Part shown: positions 8,248 through 17,830 of the stretch, piece by piece | Numbering within the stretch: the first letter of the stretch is position 1 | Layout: every line of letters begins with the position of its first letter | NCBI GenBank assembly: GCA_000440235.1 | Contig: ALKQ01000017.1 | Coordinates: forward strand, 19,363-83,362 | DNA length: 64,000 nt | Source of the DNA: Streptococcus suis 10581 | GTDB taxonomy: Bacteria; Bacillota; Bacilli; Lactobacillales; Streptococcaceae | Direction of reading: 5' to 3' | Translations under genes and position numbers: made by a program | Notes under the pieces: model-generated | Told to the model about the DNA's origin: nothing | What the model saw: only the letters and a program-made list of their open reading frames with translations | Databases searched by the model: none

Positions 8248-11200
8248 CTATTTACGTATGCGTTTCCAACGTTTCTCTTTTCCTAGCTCGACGGCAAGAG
8301 CCAGTAACATCATCCCTCCTCCCAATGTGATATATGGTAGAACTCCAAAACCTCCTGTCTTAGGATATTCCCCTTTTTTCAGGTTTTTAGCAGTAAGCAA
8401 CTGCCTATTGCTATCATCTAGGGACAAGAGGTCATCTCCGTCTAGGAGTTCCACTTGACCACTATCGGTAAGACGAAGTCGGTAAACTTTCGTATTGAGC
8501 TGATAGCCTTCAGGGGCTTGGGTTTCTTTCAGTTGGTAAATCTGACCGATACGGAGGTTGTCAAAGACAATTTCTTCTCCATCGGTCGCTGTCGTCTTGG
8601 TGGCAACAGGAGCCGCACCATTCTCTTCTTTCAATTCAAACACCGCAGCGAGACGATGATCGCTATCGCTATAAGCACGTTTGGCTAGCTTAAACTGTCC
8701 TGTGTTTCGTCTGTTCTTCATGGTAAAGACAACCACACGGTTAGTATCTGCCCCCTGTAGAGAGGTCATATCATCACTGTTATGTAAAGCAACTGTTCCG
8801 TCGTGATTGATTTGGAAAATGTATTCCTTATCATTGAGGACATAGCCCGTTGGTGCTTGGGTTTCTTGTAGGATAAAGTAGCCTGGACCCACATCAATGT
8901 TTGCTAATCCATTGGCTGTTACACCAGTCGCAAGCTGTTCTAACTTACCACCTGTATTGCCTTGGGCACGATAAAGAGTAAATCTCGCACCATCTAGTAA
9001 GGTTTGCTCATTGGTCGCATCTTGCTTTTTGATGCGCAGGCGGAATTTCTTGATATTTTTAATCAGCAAGATCAGCTCTTGAGTATTGCCACTTGTTTCT
9101 ACCGAAGCAAAATCACGATCGTTGACATCAATCTGCAGGCGACCGTCTTCCGTGATGGTGAATTGAATCGGTTGAATCGCTTCATAATTTCCAGCTGGTA
9201 CCCTTATCTCTTTCAAGATATAGGTATTCGGCAATAGATTTGGAAGAACCAACTCATGATTATTCACTATGGTATCTCCAACTAATCCAGAAAGTAGTTC
9301 TTCTTGATTGCCATTTTTTCGATAGAGTTGGAAACGAGCGTTTAAACCTCTATTGACATCATTGTAATCCCGCTTACGGATTTTGACTGTAAATGGTGTC
9401 CGGTCATTTTTAACGGTGATTGGGATAATCTTATCCGCACCCTGATCTTGGCTATTGCCAATTTCAATCTTAGCATCTCCATTGACCAACTGGGCGGCAC
9501 CATCATCGCCTATGGTCAACTGGTATTTGCGAGCATTAGCCTGATAACCTGTCGGTGGCTGACTTTCTTGCAAATAGTAGGTACCTGGTTCCAAGCCTGG
9601 AAGCGTGATTTCACCGTTGGTGTCTGTCGTCACTTCCTGACCTATCTGCGTATTTTCATCAGGACCAAATAGCTTGAAGCGTGCACCTGCTAGCTTGCGG
9701 TTGGCGTCACGGCTGTCGACTTTGGTAATCTTTATCTTAGGCTTAAAGACGTTGGTAAGCTTGATATGAACACGATTGTCTTTTTCTCCCGCCTCAACTT
9801 GTGCATTGTTTGTCGGAACTACCACCTGTCCATCTTCCGACATGGTAATATCAAACGGTTCCATTCGTTCATATCCTGCTGGTGCTTCCAATTCCGTTAC
9901 CGTGTAGGTACCTGCTGGCAGACTAAAGACTGCATTTCCTGCTGCACTTGTCCACCAACGGAGAGCACGATTAGCCGTATCAATCTCAGCCCGATAGTGT
10001 TCTCTATGCCAAGATTCATCACTAAAGATAGGTGAAAGCACTCCGTCTTTGGCCTTGATTTCCAACTTGACATTCATCAAAGTAGTGGTTGAAGCGAGTT
10101 TGCTTACTTTTTCGATACTAAATGCCGTATAAGGTTTATTTTTTACAGTTAGCTCAATGGTATTCTGGTTATTGGCAGGAGCAATGCTCACTAATTCTGT
10201 ATTGCCCGAATCAATGCTTGCCTCTCCCCTCTCGCCAATCGTTACCCGAATATCACTGTGTAAATAGTAACCCCTTGGGGATTCCGTTTCCCGCAAACGA
10301 TAGGTTCCTGGTGCGAGGTTCGTAAACAGATAGCTATTGCTTTCTTGATCTGTTCGTCCCTCTGTGACCTTCCGCTCTTGGCTATCATACAGCTCAAAGC
10401 GAGCTACCAGACCAGTAGTACCGTTAAGGGCACGTTTTAGAAGTTTGAGTTGATACAGTTCAGGATAGTTTTTTACCTTCAATTTGATGATATTATCGTT
10501 AACTGTATTGGTCGTATCAATGACCAGGTCTGACTCTGTATCGTAGACCTTTCTAAATCGTGTCACGGCTTTATTCCTACCGTCGTGAGACTGACCAGTT
10601 TCAAACAAGTCCATGAGTATTGGATTGTTTAAGCGTCTGTACCCCGTCGGTGCCTGCGTTTCAACCAAGGCATACCGTCCAAGTTCCTTGGCAGACAGTA
10701 AACTTGCAGTCTTAGAACCACTCTGCCATGTGAACTCTTGAACCAATCCACTGTCTTGAATACGTTCTGAAACATTCTGATAGGTCGTGTCGTTAGCAAC
10801 TTTATAGAGCTTGAAACGAGCAGTCAGGTTTGCACCTGTCATTACTTCATCCTGTGGATTGACTTTGACAATGGCGATAGATGGATTTTGTATGTTGCCG
10901 ACCAAGATTTTCTCATTTTGTCCAGCTTGGTTATATAGAATGGTTTGGGTATCAGCTTGAACTTGGAACTCTTGCACTGCCATCCATTTATTAACAACAA
11001 GCTCTGCATTTCGAATACGAAGGTAGCGTGCATTGATTGCCACATCCAAATCAATCAGTCGATCAGTGAAATGGTTGCTTGTGCCATTTTGAATGACCGT
11101 ATAAGTCACTCCATCTTCCGAGTATTCCAAAATAGCTTTCGCCATGCGATCGGCATGATTTCCTGCTCGTCCTTGTAAAACGCGAATATAGGTCACACGC

Positions 11201-14200
11201 TGGGTACTGCCTAAGTCAACGCCCAAATAACTTTCGGCTTGGATGTTGCTCTGACCATTGACATTGGTATCAAAGATGAGTTCGCTCGTATCACTTCCAT
11301 CAATCATATTGGCATCCGTAGTGTTGTCAATATAGCGGTTAAAATGCTCGGATTTTATGACGGATACCTGATTGATCTGTTTATAGTATTTAATCGAGCC
11401 ATCGTTGCTGACTTCCACCTTATAATTGGCATTTTCCTTCACATAGCCTTGGGGCGAAGTCACTTCTTCTAAGGTATATGTACCTGGAGCAAGATTTTCA
11501 ATGACAAAGTCGCTATTGCCGCTCTGTGTTTTTTCCACAGCAGTAAAGCTACTATCATTGTCTTTGGTCAAGCGGAAGGTTACATTGCCTGAGATTTCAC
11601 CCTGAACATCCTCAATCCCCTTGATACGTTTGGTGAAACGTAAGGTGGCTTTCTTATAGTTTTTCACTCGAATTTCCAGTGTAATTGGCTGGTTACCGCC
11701 TTGATTACTGATGATCAAATTCGGGCTTGTTGTATGGAAAGTTCCATCGTTGTTGACGGTAAATGGAATCAGTTCTGGCAGAATATTGTAACCATTTGGT
11801 GCCGTAAATTCCTTGATATAGTAGGTTCCAGCAACAAAATTCTGGTTTCGGTTATGGAAAGTAAAGGTTCCTCCGCTTGTAAAAGTGGCTACTTGCCCAC
11901 CAATAACTGAGCCATTTGCGTCAGTAATACCAATACGTGACTGGCTTGTAATTGGCTGATCGGTTACAGCATCAACCTTCACCACTCTAAATTGAAACTT
12001 CTTATTATCTGGTCTTCTATTGATGATAGTAGAACTATTTTCGGTGAATTCAATCTGACCATCTGCTGTTACTCGGAATTTAGCAACGGCATTTGTCGGT
12101 TTTTCGTAACCTTCAGGTGCCACAGTCTCCCAAACTTCATACTGGCTATTTGGTTGTAGATTATTCAACCGAAACTTACCAGCAGCATTGGTGGCGATGC
12201 CTGTTCGAATAACGTCATAGCCATCCTGTTTCATCTTTCTCAATTCAAAGATTGCATCTACAAGTGGTTGTCGTTCGGTATTGACCTTGGTAAATTCCTG
12301 GTTGATGTCTTCGTTGACAACATTCATGCGGAAAGTACCATTGCTTTCAAATACATGTCCAGACTGGATATGATTGGTATCAGTCACTTTACGAATTTTC
12401 AAAACACCTGCATCTTCATATACTTCAATCTCGATTGGGGTAATTTTTTTATAACCTACCGGAGCCGTTAATTCTTCTAAGACATAGGTTCCCTTTGCAA
12501 GGTTTGTAAAGAGGAAGGTAGCGGAAGATGCATTTTCTCCCAAAGTCACACTGTAGCGATTATTTTCCTTACTACGTAAACGGAAGACAGCTCCTTTCAG
12601 CCGACGCGTTTCCCCCTGAGTGTATTTATCAATCTGCAAAGAAATGTATTTGGTATTGACAATTTCTGGTGGTGTATTAGCATTATACGGACGTCCATCA
12701 ATTGTTATATTGTCAGCGTTCCTTATAACAATTTCTTTCTCAGTCGGATCCAAGGCATAGCCCACTGGTGCTAACACCTCTCTTAGTTTATAAGTACCTC
12801 CATACACATTTCGAATATTTAGAATACCTTCGCTATCTGATGTCACCCGCTGAACAACCTTCCCATCACGACTAAGTACAAATACTGCACCTTGTAGAGG
12901 ACGTTTCTGTCCATTTTCATTCCCCACTTTGCGTAATTTCAGAGAATACCAGTCCACTGGATAGGCACCACCCCAAGCCAGCGTATCTGCTTCGCGACGG
13001 AAATAGTCTAGTTTAGTTCTACGATTTAAACCAACTGAGTAGCTATTAGCAATAACTGCATTGAAGAAATAGTTTTCCGTAGGAGATATCATCTTTTTAG
13101 TTCGAACCTTGGCAAGAATCCCTCTTCGGTGAACACTGGCTACGTTACTTCCTTCGTAATAAAACTCAATCTTATACTTACTCCTAAACTGACGATTGTT
13201 GGCACCTATAAATTTTGATGGTGCCCAGTCCTGACTGCTCCCCGTCAGATGCACTTTTACATCAGTTCCTGGAAGAGTATATTCTTGGACATGTCCTCTT
13301 AACAATCCCTGAGTAGGAGTCAATTTTCGCATGGTATCTTGACGATAGCCACCAGCTGCCGTTCCTTCTATCAAATAAACATCAATATCCTGGATGAAAC
13401 TGTTTGGATTATTTCCGTGGTATAATTCGTTTGTTTCTGATAAGTGTTCAAAGAACTTACGGTTATTCCCATGCCAATTGCTTTTTCCCCAGATGTCACC
13501 ACCTGAAGCATTATAGACTACATCCCATACCATCTCATCTGCATCGGTATAAGACATCCATTTGTTAACTGAACCTGATAGGTACAAAATATTCCCATCA
13601 CTATAATTGGCAGTCGTTTGGTTGGTCACTGTCTTGCTACATTCCATGCCACTACCACTGTAATAGGTTTCAAATTGAAGTTCCTTTCGGACTTCCTTAG
13701 TCCCTATGGGATTGCTTGGATCAAAGAAGTATTCGATACGAGGGTTTACACCATCATAATAAGTTTGATTACCTGAAACCTGATTACCATTGATGTGAGT
13801 AACACCACGAATCTCATCTCCGATAAAGAAACTACCTGTATAATCAGTTACGGAATAAGCATCTGCTGTTAATATAAATCGAATTTTATCCTGCTCGACA
13901 TGGTAGACATTTGCAACATGGCGTCCATTAGCTTCAATTTCCTTCCAAACCTTGTTAGGATTGGACACATGTTTTAAAATCAGCTCTCGAGGAATTTTAA
14001 TTTCGAAATAATCTCCCTCTTCTGCATAGGCAGGAATCCTGAATTGCATCTGCAAAGGAGAGCCAAAGCCCTGCCAACCGTCACTCAAACGGAAGTACTT
14101 GATGTCAGTATTTTGTACCGAAGTGATACCATAGTGCGAACAGGTCCCAGGATTGGTCGGAACAGGTCGACTGGTATTCTTTTTGTTCTTGTAGGTGTAA

Positions 14201-16620
14201 ATTAGTTCCTCGGTGTCCTGCTCTGCAGCTACCAGGCTATAACCTGACGGTTCTACTTCATTTACATCATAAAATATTTTTTTACCAACTTTAAAAGTTG
14301 GAGATGTAGTTACTTCATATTTATTAACATCTCTTTTTACAACTTCTCTTTGATTACTTCTAATAGTTAATGTTTCATTTATATTTCCACCTTTGACTGT
14401 AAAATTAACATCAACTGGCGTTGCATTTTCAAGCCATTCTTTTTTTATAATCAAATCTTTTTTTAACGCCTCAAGCTCTGCACCTACAAACGTATGATTT
14501 GTCTTACTGTTAGTAATATTAGTTAACGTTTCTACTACAGCTATCCCCCCTGGAGGAACATTACTAGCTGTAACTTTACCATTAGAAACACTTGTATATG
14601 TTTGTTCACTTATTTGTCTATAGCCGTTTTCTGTTGGTTCATAAATATAAACTACAACATTGTGCAATCTTTGAGAATTATCAAGATCTATGCTAAAATC
14701 AAAGTTTTCTAGCGCAGTTCCTTTATTAACATTAGATTGCGTCCATTTTATAACACTTTCTGACTTATAATCACCTGCTACATTTGCTGCATTAGATACA
14801 TTAACAGTATCTGCACTTACCTTACTAAGTGGTCCACCCCAATCTTCTGCCGGTAAACTCAACGTTCCGGTAGTAGTAATATGTTTTATTTCTCCTCGTG
14901 CTATTTCTGTTGTAACTCCGTTTTGAGTTAACTTACTTTTTTGTGGAGGTTGAACTTTTATTGTAGAGTAATAATCTAAAGTATAGTAATCTCTAGGTGC
15001 TATAATAGGCGTTTCTATCGTATATGTATATACACCATTTTCTATCGGTAAATTTGAATAAGTAGATTTAAATCTATCATCTGCTATATTTAAAAAATTT
15101 TGGGATATGCTTTGATTATCTTTTGATAATGATAATATTCTAGGCTCACCCAATCCTGAATCCTTGGTTGTTGAAAAATGATTGACCAATTTTTTTACAA
15201 AGCTAGGATCTGCTCCGGTAACCGTCGTCGTATATTCCCAAACAATCGCAGTAGCCTCACCCTTGTTATTGGTTTTAATCTCTTTCTTCCGTAGCTGACC
15301 ATTTTGACTAAAATTCATAGAAGTTCCTGGAATAACCAATCGAATCGGATCAAAAATATACTTGGTGATTTCCTCTTCTTTCGTAACAGTAGTGGTTGTT
15401 CCATTCGGATTATTGATAATGGTAGTTGTACTATTCGTATTCGTTTCTGTTATAGCTCTCCTAGTCCGAGCAGAGCGCAACATACTACCAACCTGTCCTT
15501 CTAACTCATTCTTTTTAGCATTGGTGACATGGATTATTTTTTCGGCTCCACTTTCTTGCAACTGAATGACTGGCAACTGTTTCTCTACTTCGTAACCTTG
15601 AGCTGTTGACAATTGACTGATCTGGTACTCACCTACGGGCAAATCTCGCCATTCCAAGACTCCTTGTTCATCTGTACGACCTTTGTGAACGCTTTCAAAA
15701 TTTCCTACAGCTATCATAGAAAACTCCGCACCTGCGATGGGCTTGCTAGGTTGCAAGACACCTTCTTCATGTTCTCGTAATACCAAGCGTAGATTAGCTG
15801 TTTGAATGGCTAAAGCTTGTTCTTCTTGTATCACCTCTTCGCCTTCAGGTACTGGATTAGGCTGCGTGTTGTCAGAAGTAGATTCAGAAGTTTCTGGAAT
15901 TGGCTGCTCGGTATCGGAGGCTACGGAATCAGTCACCATCTCTATACTATTCCTTTTGACCAATTCTTCAAATGTTTTCCAGTCTTCTGTTAAGATGGTC
16001 TTATAATCTGATGACAGAACAGCCATAAATTGACCAGTTTGTAGCGGCTTCTTTATCTTCAAGCGTAGCAGAATTTCCTCGTATCTCCGCTCAGGCTTCT
16101 CTTCATCTACCTTCCACTCTATATGGCGTTCAGGCTCTGGCTTGATTTTGATGGAGTAATAGCCTAGACCATATACAGGCAAGGAAGATTCTAGAGAATC
16201 CTGTGTTGCAACAGTTGGGGCAACTTCCTGCTCAGGAAATTCCTTGGGCACATCTTCTTCACGATAGTCTTCATCCTTGACAAAACCTGGTGGAAGTTTT
16301 TCCTTTGGAACCCCTTGCTCATCCAGCTGACTTTCCAGTTCCAGCTCATTCTGGACTACCAAGCTAAGCCCCTTGCTGATGTCTACTCCCTCTTCAATCT
16401 GGACAATCACATCTAGCCTATCGAGCTGCTTTTGACTGGTATCTAGCTTAATGGCCAGCTTTTGACCATCTTCCTTCAGATGTTCTATATACTTAGTCCG
16501 AATGGTTAGTGGCGTTGTAGCACTAACTGATTCCGAAAAAATTGTTATCGGTAACCGAATAATATCCAGACATAGAACAAGTAATAAGAAAGAACTAAAA
16601 AAGTATCTTACCTTTTTCAT
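8248..16620 (-). CDS. Giant pilus-associated LPxTG adhesin with about 12 Cna-B repeats
   Basis: 2790 aa from the ATG at 16620; I prefer it to an in-frame GTG 16 codons upstream because TGGAGAAAA is well placed and the signal peptide MKKVRYFFSSFLLLVLCL follows. Order: signal peptide (1-34); N-terminal region with a Cna-B-like unit (about 270-370); a block to about 780 rich in Thr/Asn; a large non-repetitive region (about 830-1220) with two Cys that may be the ligand-binding part; then Cna-B/SpaA repeats of about 100-125 residues, most ending in an E-box such as LKETQAPEGY (near 1277, 1387, 1504, 1607, 1726, 1994, 2121, 2247, 2354, 2477, 2587, 2704). An F5/8-type-C-like (discoidin) module (about 1758-1891) interrupts the series. 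Sorting signal YPKTG, hydrophobic helix and a basic tail follow. First gene of the pilus operon; probably the tip or shaft-decorating adhesin. No von Willebrand A domain was recognised. Confidence 0.9.
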   Translation of the reverse strand: MKKVRYFFSSFLLLVLCLDIIRLPITIFSESVSATTPLTIRTKYIEHLKEDGQKLAIKLDTSQKQLDRLDVIVQIEEGVDISKGLSLVVQNELELESQLDEQGVPKEKLPPGFVKDEDYREEDVPKEFPEQEVAPTVATQDSLESSLPVYGLGYYSIKIKPEPERHIEWKVDEEKPERRYEEILLRLKIKKPLQTGQFMAVLSSDYKTILTEDWKTFEELVKRNSIEMVTDSVASDTEQPIPETSESTSDNTQPNPVPEGEEVIQEEQALAIQTANLRLVLREHEEGVLQPSKPIAGAEFSMIAVGNFESVHKGRTDEQGVLEWRDLPVGEYQISQLSTAQGYEVEKQLPVIQLQESGAEKIIHVTNAKKNELEGQVGSMLRSARTRRAITETNTNSTTTIINNPNGTTTTVTKEEEITKYIFDPIRLVIPGTSMNFSQNGQLRKKEIKTNNKGEATAIVWEYTTTVTGADPSFVKKLVNHFSTTKDSGLGEPRILSLSKDNQSISQNFLNIADDRFKSTYSNLPIENGVYTYTIETPIIAPRDYYTLDYYSTIKVQPPQKSKLTQNGVTTEIARGEIKHITTTGTLSLPAEDWGGPLSKVSADTVNVSNAANVAGDYKSESVIKWTQSNVNKGTALENFDFSIDLDNSQRLHNVVVYIYEPTENGYRQISEQTYTSVSNGKVTASNVPPGGIAVVETLTNITNSKTNHTFVGAELEALKKDLIIKKEWLENATPVDVNFTVKGGNINETLTIRSNQREVVKRDVNKYEVTTSPTFKVGKKIFYDVNEVEPSGYSLVAAEQDTEELIYTYKNKKNTSRPVPTNPGTCSHYGITSVQNTDIKYFRLSDGWQGFGSPLQMQFRIPAYAEEGDYFEIKIPRELILKHVSNPNKVWKEIEANGRHVANVYHVEQDKIRFILTADAYSVTDYTGSFFIGDEIRGVTHINGNQVSGNQTYYDGVNPRIEYFFDPSNPIGTKEVRKELQFETYYSGSGMECSKTVTNQTTANYSDGNILYLSGSVNKWMSYTDADEMVWDVVYNASGGDIWGKSNWHGNNRKFFEHLSETNELYHGNNPNSFIQDIDVYLIEGTAAGGYRQDTMRKLTPTQGLLRGHVQEYTLPGTDVKVHLTGSSQDWAPSKFIGANNRQFRSKYKIEFYYEGSNVASVHRRGILAKVRTKKMISPTENYFFNAVIANSYSVGLNRRTKLDYFRREADTLAWGGAYPVDWYSLKLRKVGNENGQKRPLQGAVFVLSRDGKVVQRVTSDSEGILNIRNVYGGTYKLREVLAPVGYALDPTEKEIVIRNADNITIDGRPYNANTPPEIVNTKYISLQIDKYTQGETRRLKGAVFRLRSKENNRYSVTLGENASSATFLFTNLAKGTYVLEELTAPVGYKKITPIEIEVYEDAGVLKIRKVTDTNHIQSGHVFESNGTFRMNVVNEDINQEFTKVNTERQPLVDAIFELRKMKQDGYDVIRTGIATNAAGKFRLNNLQPNSQYEVWETVAPEGYEKPTNAVAKFRVTADGQIEFTENSSTIINRRPDNKKFQFRVVKVDAVTDQPITSQSRIGITDANGSVIGGQVATFTSGGTFTFHNRNQNFVAGTYYIKEFTAPNGYNILPELIPFTVNNDGTFHTTSPNLIISNQGGNQPITLEIRVKNYKKATLRFTKRIKGIEDVQGEISGNVTFRLTKDNDSSFTAVEKTQSGNSDFVIENLAPGTYTLEEVTSPQGYVKENANYKVEVSNDGSIKYYKQINQVSVIKSEHFNRYIDNTTDANMIDGSDTSELIFDTNVNGQSNIQAESYLGVDLGSTQRVTYIRVLQGRAGNHADRMAKAILEYSEDGVTYTVIQNGTSNHFTDRLIDLDVAINARYLRIRNAELVVNKWMAVQEFQVQADTQTILYNQAGQNEKILVGNIQNPSIAIVKVNPQDEVMTGANLTARFKLYKVANDTTYQNVSERIQDSGLVQEFTWQSGSKTASLLSAKELGRYALVETQAPTGYRRLNNPILMDLFETGQSHDGRNKAVTRFRKVYDTESDLVIDTTNTVNDNIIKLKVKNYPELYQLKLLKRALNGTTGLVARFELYDSQERKVTEGRTDQESNSYLFTNLAPGTYRLRETESPRGYYLHSDIRVTIGERGEASIDSGNTELVSIAPANNQNTIELTVKNKPYTAFSIEKVSKLASTTTLMNVKLEIKAKDGVLSPIFSDESWHREHYRAEIDTANRALRWWTSAAGNAVFSLPAGTYTVTELEAPAGYERMEPFDITMSEDGQVVVPTNNAQVEAGEKDNRVHIKLTNVFKPKIKITKVDSRDANRKLAGARFKLFGPDENTQIGQEVTTDTNGEITLPGLEPGTYYLQESQPPTGYQANARKYQLTIGDDGAAQLVNGDAKIEIGNSQDQGADKIIPITVKNDRTPFTVKIRKRDYNDVNRGLNARFQLYRKNGNQEELLSGLVGDTIVNNHELVLPNLLPNTYILKEIRVPAGNYEAIQPIQFTITEDGRLQIDVNDRDFASVETSGNTQELILLIKNIKKFRLRIKKQDATNEQTLLDGARFTLYRAQGNTGGKLEQLATGVTANGLANIDVGPGYFILQETQAPTGYVLNDKEYIFQINHDGTVALHNSDDMTSLQGADTNRVVVFTMKNRRNTGQFKLAKRAYSDSDHRLAAVFELKEENGAAPVATKTTATDGEEIVFDNLRIGQIYQLKETQAPEGYQLNTKVYRLRLTDSGQVELLDGDDLLSLDDSNRQLLTAKNLKKGEYPKTGGFGVLPYITLGGGMMLLALAVELGKEKRWKRIRK

Positions 16621-16711
16621 AACTTTTCTCCATTTCATATACTTATATTCATCATTATTCTTTATCACGTTGTCATTACGTTGTCATTCACCTAATTTGG
16701 CGTTTCAGTTG

Positions 16712-16740
16712 ATTATACCAAATTTTTTCAAAAAAATAAA
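16712..16740 (-). promoter_or_regulatory. Candidate promoter of the pilus operon
   Basis: On the minus strand TATAAT lies at 16717-16712, about 90 bases before the adhesin ATG. The hexamer 17 bases upstream is TTTATT, a poor -35 inside a T/A-rich stretch, which suggests dependence on an activator or on DNA curvature from the A and T tracts. Confidence 0.55.
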
Positions 16741-16776
16741 AGTAGTTTACAGCAAAAAAACAAACAAATTCCACTG

Positions 16777-16800
16777 ATATATATATATATATATATATAT
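16777..16800. repeat. (AT)12 dinucleotide tract upstream of the pilus promoter
   Basis: Twelve perfect AT units, roughly 40 bases upstream of the weak -35. Tracts of this type change length by slipped-strand mispairing and are a known route to phase-variable promoters. Function here is inferred. Confidence 0.9.
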
Positions 16801-16808
16801 GCAAATGC

Positions 16809-16847
16809 GATTTTTTCAGCAGTTTTGCAGAGAGTTCTGAAAAAATC
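16809..16847. promoter_or_regulatory. 11-bp inverted repeat upstream of the pilus promoter
   Basis: GATTTTTTCAG (16809-16819) is the exact reverse complement of CTGAAAAAATC (16837-16847), separated by 17 bases. It sits beside the AT tract. It could be a regulator site or a secondary terminator for the upstream operon; a T run directly after the stem is lacking. Confidence 0.5.
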
Positions 16848-16972
16848 TTTGAAATTTTCTTGGTTCCAATCATACAAATATATATAGTTTTCATATATGT
16901 TTATTATGTCTATTTATACTCATTGAATGATTGGTAACTATTGCCTTTTATTTAGACTTTTATAGTCAATAA

Positions 16973-17003
16973 AAAATCCCGACCTTATAAGCCGAGATTT
17001 TCA
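16973..17003 (-). terminator. Terminator overlapping the end of the ArsC-like gene
   Basis: On the minus strand AAATCTCGGC pairs, with two G-U pairs, with GTCGGGATTT, followed by TTTT. The upstream arm lies inside the last codons of the ArsC-like gene. It ends the serC-serA-ogt operon before the pilus control region. Confidence 0.75.
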
Positions 17004-17338
17004 TATTTTGTGCGATAGCCAATCTGTAAGATTTTTCCATCTTGAATCAAGAGAGGACGTTTAATCAGCATACCATCATTAGCTAATAAGTCTAATGCTT
17101 GATCCACCGTCAAACTGTCAAATTTATCCTTCAGACCAAGTTCGCGGTAACTATTTCCTGAAGTATTAAAATACTTTTTCAATTCAAGACCTGTTGCTTC
17201 CATCCAAGCTTTTAGCTCTTCAGCACTAGGCGGTGTTGACTTAATGTCAATAGCTTCAAATTCCAAGCCCAAACTATTCAGCTCTGCTTTTGCTGCCCGA
17301 CAAGTCGAACATTTAGGATATTCATAAAATAAGATCAT
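16985..17338 (-). CDS. ArsC/Spx-family thioredoxin-fold protein
   Basis: 117 aa. Begins MILFYEYPKCSTCRAAKAEL, with the CxxC (CSTC) and following Arg of the ArsC/Spx superfamily in the first strand-helix. Conserved IKRPLLIQDG (about 92-101) matches the cis-Pro region (RPL). Members are either glutathione/thioredoxin-coupled reductases or, in the Spx branch, redox-sensitive RNA polymerase binders. The length and lack of an Spx-like C-terminal extension favour the YffB/arsenate-reductase-like group of unknown substrate. The ATG overlaps the ogt stop by 4 bases, so it is the last gene of the ser-ogt operon. Confidence 0.8.
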   Translation of the reverse strand: MILFYEYPKCSTCRAAKAELNSLGLEFEAIDIKSTPPSAEELKAWMEATGLELKKYFNTSGNSYRELGLKDKFDSLTVDQALDLLANDGMLIKRPLLIQDGKILQIGYRTKYENLGL

Positions 17339-17829
17339 TTCTTCACCTCAAATCTCGGATTTTCATGTTGCAAGAGCCAGATTTTCTTGTCCAGTCCACC
17401 TGCATAACCTGTCAACTGTCCTTTCTGATTGAGAACTCGGTGACAAGGAACAATAATAGAATAAGGATTACGCCCAACTGCACCTCCTACTGCCTGACCA
17501 GAACGAAGGCCCAGTTGCTGGGCAAGTTGCCCATAGCTAGTCGTCTGACCATGAGGGATTTCTTTCAATAAAGCCCAGACTTTTTCCTGAAATTCAGTCC
17601 CAATAGCTTCAAGAGGCAGGCTAGTAAAATCCACATCTTGACCTGAAAAATAAGCATCCAGCAAGAGACTGGTCTGGTCTAAAATAGGGTGCGAGCCTAG
17701 AACTGGTTCTTCAGTTAGTCCTCGTTCAAAATACTTTTGGTCCTCAAACCAGGCACCTCGCATGCCCCTATCACTAGCAACAAGGGACATAGGCCCAAGT
17801 GGACTTTGATAGATCGTTTTCACATACAT
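17335..17829 (-). CDS. ogt: Methylated-DNA--protein-cysteine methyltransferase
   Basis: 164 aa from ATG 17829. A longer frame exists but its first 25 codons lie inside serA, and the family N terminus (MYVKTIYQSPLGPMSLVASD) starts here, 1 base after the serA stop. It directly reverses O6-alkylguanine by a suicide transfer to Cys in IIVPCHRVLN (about 130-139). The helix-turn-helix DNA-binding part (TTSYGQLAQQLG, SGQAVGGAVGRNPY) is complete. No clear Shine-Dalgarno is seen, so translation is probably coupled to serA termination. Followed by the ArsC-like gene with a 4-base overlap. Confidence 0.93.
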   Translation of the reverse strand: MYVKTIYQSPLGPMSLVASDRGMRGAWFEDQKYFERGLTEEPVLGSHPILDQTSLLLDAYFSGQDVDFTSLPLEAIGTEFQEKVWALLKEIPHGQTTSYGQLAQQLGLRSGQAVGGAVGRNPYSIIVPCHRVLNQKGQLTGYAGGLDKKIWLLQHENPRFEVKK

Positions 17830-17830
17830 A

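Larger units (their letters stand above)
16621..16984. other. Pilus operon control region (363 bp, no gene)
   Basis: Between the adhesin start and the ArsC-like gene. It holds a direct repeat of AATGACAACGT next to the start, a -10 and weak -35, a 24-bp AT tract, an 11-bp inverted repeat, and the terminator of the upstream operon. A 68-codon open frame across it is low-complexity and not credible as a gene. Confidence 0.7.

Noticed and set aside
16621-16668. In-frame GTG start giving a 2806-residue adhesin
   Set aside because: No ribosome site precedes it; ATG 16620 has TGGAGAAAA and begins a proper signal peptide, whereas the longer form would bury the signal.
16688-16894. 68-codon open frame in the pilus control region
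   Set aside because: It runs through the AT tract (IYIYIYI), has no ribosome site and overlaps the promoter.
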